From NCBI GenBank assembly GCA_951799445.1, contig OX637290.1, forward strand, positions 22,438,987-22,502,986: 64,000 bases of DNA, read 5' to 3'. The notes below the pieces were generated by a model. It was not told the DNA's origin, did no database searches, and saw nothing but the letters and a program-made list of their open reading frames with translations. A program made the position numbers and the translations under genes. This stretch comes from Pseudisothecium myosuroides (lineage: Eukaryota > Streptophyta > Bryopsida > Hypnales > Lembophyllaceae). Positions 59,596 to 64,000 of this stretch are shown here, piece after piece. Each line of letters opens with the position of its first letter. Positions within the stretch are counted from its first letter, which is position 1.

Positions 59596-60215
59596 TAACC
59601 CCCACTGTAAATAACTCTCGTGATGTTTTGACTGCCTTGGAGATTTCGAACTTGACTAGGATTATGATTATGTCTCCGGACACTTCATTATTATCAAAAT
59701 CACGGTGAAGCAATGTAACTGAGACATGATCCTGAGGATTTCAGACACGATCCACCTTTCCACCTTTGCAAACTAGAAGTTAGGGTTTTAGGGTTTTAGA
59801 AGTGCGGGTTTCACCTTTCCTCTGTAATGTAACATATCTTTTTCACACACTATCCTCACCCCTTCACATTATGCCAAAATTGGTCTCCCGAAGGCAGACA
59901 TACTTTGAATGCATGTCCAGTGTGCTAGTGAATGGTTGTGAAACAATTATTAGGAAATATCAGAATATTAAAGGTCATATTGAAAAGGTGAAAGTATACA
60001 CATTCATACCGCATTATATTTCAGCACCAGATTGAAAGTAGTCATCTTGATAAATAGTTTCATAATCTATTACTGATTTGGATGCCAAATCCAATATCAG
60101 AGCAACCAAATTCGGCATGCCAACTTCAAGGCACTGCGCTACCTGATTAAAGCAGCTATAGTCAAAGCATCATTATTTGATGCATAAAGGATAACCAACC
60201 TCTAAAAAACTTCAC
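59596..60215. other. Shared 3' intergenic region between convergent genes
   Basis: About 620 bp separate the stop codons of the auxin carrier and caleosin genes. It contains an AGGGTTTTAGGGTTTTAG short repeat near 59779-59798. No gene was seen. Confidence 0.5.
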
Positions 60216-61958
60216 TTAGAATTCTTTAGGTTTCTGCATCTTGCTGTGATGTAGTTTGGCCATGGTATAGAAAAGAGATCCATCATAAATTCCACGGATG
60301 TGCTCCTTACACACAAAGCCATTGTCATCCCTGACAAGCAGATACGCAAAAAGCCACTCTAGCTTTGCTGCCGTCCACCCGAATAGATCGTACGCATTCA
60401 TGTTAGCATTGGTGAGAGCCAGTATCTCGTCAAAGTGTAACCGAGTCTTGTCACTTTTGGCAAATTTGCTGAACAGCTCCTCAAACTTCTCGGGCACAAA
60501 CCTGCAAACAGGAGTCGCACCCAATTCCGTTTGAAACAACATGCAGGTTTTACAACTGCAAGCATCAAGCAAACTGTTGTGTGTAAAGGTCTTCATTTAC
60601 AGCAAATTTAATGGCTCATGATATGCTAGTAAAAAGAGACTAACTATTTGTAAGTCTACCTGCCCTCGGTATCAAACACTTCGGTGTCACTGCCATGCTT
60701 GTCTTTGTGAATGTTTTTGATGTAGATAGGAAACAAGAGTGATGGAATCCAGGACTGCACAGATCGATCAAAACAGACATCCGCAAATAATTCATGTTTC
60801 TAGTGTCGAGAGTAGCACTTAAAATTAGTTAGAACACCAAATTCATTAAATAGAGAATTTCCGAGTCCCAAAACAAGATGAGATGGAAGAACAGCATGTC
60901 AAACTAAATCTGTTGTAACCAATATTGGAGATTCGAACTTCAGGGTTGGTATTTATAATTCGACTGTGACTTACATCCAGGGTAGGGTAACTGAAGGCTC
61001 CGTTGATTACCACGATGGCAAGCAAACTGACAAGAAGATTGAATCCAAGGGCTCGGAATCCTGCAAAAAAGTTAAGCAATTGATTGCGCCGACCCCATGA
61101 TTCATACATACTCCACCAGATACGTTACGGTAAATACTGTGTTCCGTGGTGTGTACCTCGGAAGGTCTCCCAGGGAAAAATAATGCCATCGTTGTCGAAA
61201 TCGAAGAACAAGACGTGTTGCTGCAGCACGGAATAGTCATGGCTCTCATACTCGGGCATTCCATGTGGGTAGTTAGCGTCCACGGTCTCCAACGCATGCG
61301 GCACATCTGCACCACCAGCCACACATGGGATCGAGAATACAACAGACTTCTAGCCTCTCGAATATATTCCCAATTTATAATAGATTAAGGTAGAGGATTC
61401 TAAAACTATTAGAGACCGCATCCCGTCGCCTAGTGACTGACCCCTGTTACCAATCTATTCATACACTTGCTTGGCCTTCAATTAGCAAGTTGGGTGTAAG
61501 CACAACTTGGCTAAATGTCTGACTACTGATCGTTGAATTGAACAGGGGTTGTCTACAGTCCCTTTAACAGTGTTTGCAACCTCCCACTTGAGTGATGGCA
61601 TAAGAAAACATCATACATTGAGTGAGAAATTTCTTGATCTCAAGAAAGATTGGCTATTTTAAATCAAAGTGATCTTTCCTGGAGCTTCTATAGTAATAAG
61701 CACACTTCTAAATATTGGTTAAAATGCTTAATAAATGACAGAAACAATATGTGCATATGAAAAGTATTTAAAGCAATTCAATCATACTAGAACATTGTTT
61801 ATCAGTATAACGAGACACTTACTTGGTGTCTGAATGGCTTCGAGGTTATGCGGGGACACGAAGCGTTGGGAGGTCGCAGGAGCCTTGGGAGCCAACGTCT
61901 CCACATACTCATCCTGACCCAATGTCGTCTCGCAAACGTTAGCAGCAGCCGCCTCCAT
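60216..61958 (-). CDS. CLO: Caleosin / peroxygenase
   Basis: Five minus-strand exons (61823-61958, 61157-61306, 60975-61060, 60660-60754 and 60216-60501) join in phase to 250 aa. Caleosins are lipid-droplet or ER proteins that bind calcium and haem and oxidise fatty acids using hydroperoxides. A single EF-hand loop is clear ([12 protein letters not shown], with D-x-D-x-D-G-x-I-x6-E spacing). It is followed by a hydrophobic segment ([19 protein letters not shown]), a proline-rich region ([18 protein letters not shown]) and the family block [19 protein letters not shown]. The C-terminal half carries [20 protein letters not shown] and [11 protein letters not shown]. The length with an N-terminal extension before the EF-hand fits the H-form. 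All splice sites are GT-AG. The start is the first ATG, in good context (ACCATGG). Confidence 0.95.
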
Positions 61959-63236
61959 GGTGAAACTTTGACTTGCGGAGTAGAGGAGCTACTTGAAGTT
62001 CGCCCAACAGCAAAGTTCGGGAAGCTAGATGCAAGAACGATAGGGTTCAATTCAAAGCAAGGGAAAATGGCATCGATATCCTGTACACAGGCAGCAGCAA
62101 ATTATCCAGATCTAGAATAAGACGAAGTTGGGGAGCAGGAGAGCATTTACAAAGAGAGAAGGGAGGTAGCGTAAATAGCATACAGCCCAAGAAACGCAAA
62201 TATTGCCTCCTAGCAGTAGGAAATACTAGGTAGCTGAAAAAACCCTGTGACGTAGTCATTCTGCCACTCTGGCAGCAGTTTCACATCCTAGCTTCGACTT
62301 TCAGCAACATCCGCAACTACTGCACTGTGCAATACACTCCCAAACCTCTTCCATCGTACCATCCGGGTCCCAATTCTTACACAATAATACGGTCTCACAG
62401 TCTGACAAGTTGCTACTATAAGGGGAGTCACAGTGAGGTTAAGAGAGTGAGTCTCGGTAGCGTTAGTGCTTCAGTGAGGTTAAGCGAGTTGAGGGGAAGT
62501 CTTACTCACTCCTTGGGTGAGTTCAAGATTCTTTGACGATTCTTCGTTACCCACTCATATGCATTTCTACAAGGAGTTGCGGAATGAGGGCTCCCTCCTG
62601 TGATTCCCCCTCAGTAGTGTGCTAAGTCTTCAGAATTTTCTAGAACGTCCTTTTAAAGTAGATAATTATAAAGAGTTGTGAGTAATGTTGCACCGTCAGC
62701 TCCAATCGACTTCCATTGTATTCCCCTGCGCTGCTGCTTCCACTCGAACCTCCTCAGCTTGGTAACCCTAATTTTCCATATTTATATTCCTAATCTATCT
62801 GATAGAGGGCTCCAAGTGCTGCATGTAACTGTGAGAGGGCTAATGTTTATAAACCATGAGCTGTGTAGAGAAAAAACATTGGCAATTCCGGTGGTTGAAT
62901 CCAAAATCTCTTTCCATGCCTACGAAGTTGGTGGAAATTTCATTAAGAGGAAGATGTAACATTTGGAGGTGCTATTGCTACATTGCAATACCTGACGTAA
63001 GAAGAAGAAGCGCTCGTCAAATTTCACGATGCTCCTCTGTTTAAGCCAAGGTTTACATCGACTGATAAAATAAAGAATACTGTCAGCTACAAGTGCCCTA
63101 ATGGCAGATTGCCAAAAAACATGAGATTCCCCTGAAAACAATTCAAGTGACCTCAAATATCCACTGAATGCATATCCGTTCCGCTCGAGGGGAAATTCAT
63201 GAAATTCAAAACCTACGTGAAATTAAGCCCTAAACC
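61959..63236. other. Caleosin promoter region and TIM17 3' flank
   Basis: Short direct repeats CAGTGAGGTTAAG near 62431 and 62473 lie about 470-520 bp ahead of the caleosin start. Open frames here lack support. No RNA gene was recognised. Confidence 0.4.
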
Positions 63237-63941
63237 TCACTTAAGATCAAAACCTGGCGTCGGAGGCGCGGGATTTGCATCGAAGCTATCCAACTTCTCG
63301 CTTCTAACCGGCTCCGGCGTTTCATTCTTGCGTCCAAACCAACCACCGAAGAAAGACGGTGTCTCAGGCTCCGAAACTGGTGGATACGATTGCGAATACG
63401 TCGAAGAAGAAGTAGAAGAAGAAGAAGGTTCACCCGTCTCCGGATACACTCCACCCGGGTAACCAAGCCCTGCTGACGCTCCAGCCATCGGAGGCATTTC
63501 TTCCATGGGCGGAGGCTGCGCTAAACTGGCCAACGTTCTATTCAACATGATTCCCGCGCCCTCAATTAACCCTAACAACACGCCTCCGAAGATGGCCGAC
63601 CTCGCAGCCGACCTCGCCCCTGCCCGCAGTTGCAGAAACCCTCCGGTGGCCGCACCAGCGGCGATCGAGTTCCAAGGATCCTCCTTCTGTCGCAAGTAAA
63701 CCATCGAGCAATCGAACGTACTGAACAGACCACCCCAGACAGCGAAACTTCCTCCCAGACGTGGTGCATTTAAGCGCACGGCCTGCGTCCCGCCAATCAA
63801 GCGCTCGCCTTTCGGAGAATTCTTCATGCCTTTGATGAAATGCCAAGCGGAGCCGCCCACGGCGCCCATGCTGAACGCGCCCCCGATGTCGTCCAGGATG
63901 CGGTCCGGACACGGCTCCCTCGCGTGATCGGGAGTCGACAT
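63237..63941 (-). CDS. TIM17: Mitochondrial inner-membrane import translocase subunit TIM17
   Basis: This is a single uninterrupted frame of 234 aa from the ATG at 63939-63941. Upstream in-frame codons have no ATG and may be 5' UTR after a CAG acceptor. TIM17 forms the presequence-gated TIM23 channel in the inner membrane. Hallmarks are the N-terminal REPCPDRILDDIGGAFSMG, then GGSAWHFIKG, GTQAVRLNAPRLGGSFAVWG, FSTFDCSMVYLRQKEDPWNS, AGAATGGFLQLRAG and FGGVLLGLIEGAG. Together these give four membrane segments with glycine-rich packing. The C-terminal extension of about 90 residues is Pro/Ser-rich (SSSSTSSSTYSQSYPPVSEP), typical of plant TIM17-2 type proteins and variable in sequence. The upstream flank leaves the window, so the promoter is not seen. 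Confidence 0.95.
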   Translation of the reverse strand: MSTPDHAREPCPDRILDDIGGAFSMGAVGGSAWHFIKGMKNSPKGERLIGGTQAVRLNAPRLGGSFAVWGGLFSTFDCSMVYLRQKEDPWNSIAAGAATGGFLQLRAGARSAARSAIFGGVLLGLIEGAGIMLNRTLASLAQPPPMEEMPPMAGASAGLGYPGGVYPETGEPSSSSTSSSTYSQSYPPVSEPETPSFFGGWFGRKNETPEPVRSEKLDSFDANPAPPTPGFDLK

Positions 63942-64000
63942 CTCCGGCGATTGAATCTGCAAACGAATACTGGGATTCGCGAATTCCTTTCTGCCACTGC

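Noticed and set aside
63942..63962. N-terminal extension of TIM17
   Set aside because: The upstream codon is TTG and follows a CAG acceptor-like site; homologues start close to the ATG at 63939-63941.
1..64000. CRISPR arrays, operons, rRNA or tRNA genes
   Set aside because: None was seen; the sequence is plant nuclear DNA, and the only short tandem array is the 43-bp repeat at the left edge.

Overview
The window is nuclear DNA of a land plant. It carries split genes with short GT-AG introns for an AUX1/LAX auxin influx carrier, a caleosin/peroxygenase and a TIM17 import protein, together with plant-type transposons (CACTA, Ty1/copia, PIF/Harbinger, Tc1/mariner, Mutator-like and LINE). Protein divergence and compact introns fit a seed-free lineage such as a bryophyte, but this is inference and the species cannot be fixed from the sequence. 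Every exon boundary below was read by eye from splice signals and phase.

Layout. About 0.2-7.6 kb: a GC-rich CACTA-type element with a canonical right end. It carries a decayed multi-exon gene that joins a Transposase_24-like region to an FCP1/NIF-type HAD phosphatase fold with its catalytic aspartates replaced. 7.6-8.6 kb: a cytosine-poor degenerate repeat. 9-17.7 kb: transposon relics (Tc1/mariner and PIF/Harbinger transposases, Tourist-like and Mutator-like MITEs, a truncated LINE with target duplication). 18.5-22.6 kb: an 8-exon nucleoside-phosphorylase-family gene with a signal peptide. 24-26.5 kb: isolated exon-like pieces. 26.8-35.0 kb and 41.4-45.4 kb: two copies of a segmental duplication around an unrecognised membrane-protein gene. 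The second copy is open. The first is a pseudogene with several transposon insertions, including a complete but internally deleted copia element, and the second copy preserves the empty sites. 35-41 kb and 46.7-54 kb: AT-rich DNA with long inverted repeats and a MITE family bounded by TTAA and CCCCTAAAGG. 54.9-59.6 kb: AUX1/LAX gene (8 exons, 476 aa). 60.2-62.0 kb: caleosin gene (5 exons, 250 aa), convergent with the AUX1/LAX gene. 63.2-63.9 kb: TIM17 (234 aa).

The four well-supported host genes act in different processes: apoplastic or vacuolar nucleoside/storage protein, auxin uptake, lipid-body oxylipin metabolism and mitochondrial import. Nothing suggests a functional cluster. The most unusual material is in the mobile elements: the pseudophosphatase-bearing CACTA element, the piggyBac-like TTAA family, the TA-flanked AGGTAGG MITEs, and the dated insertion record in the duplicated pair.
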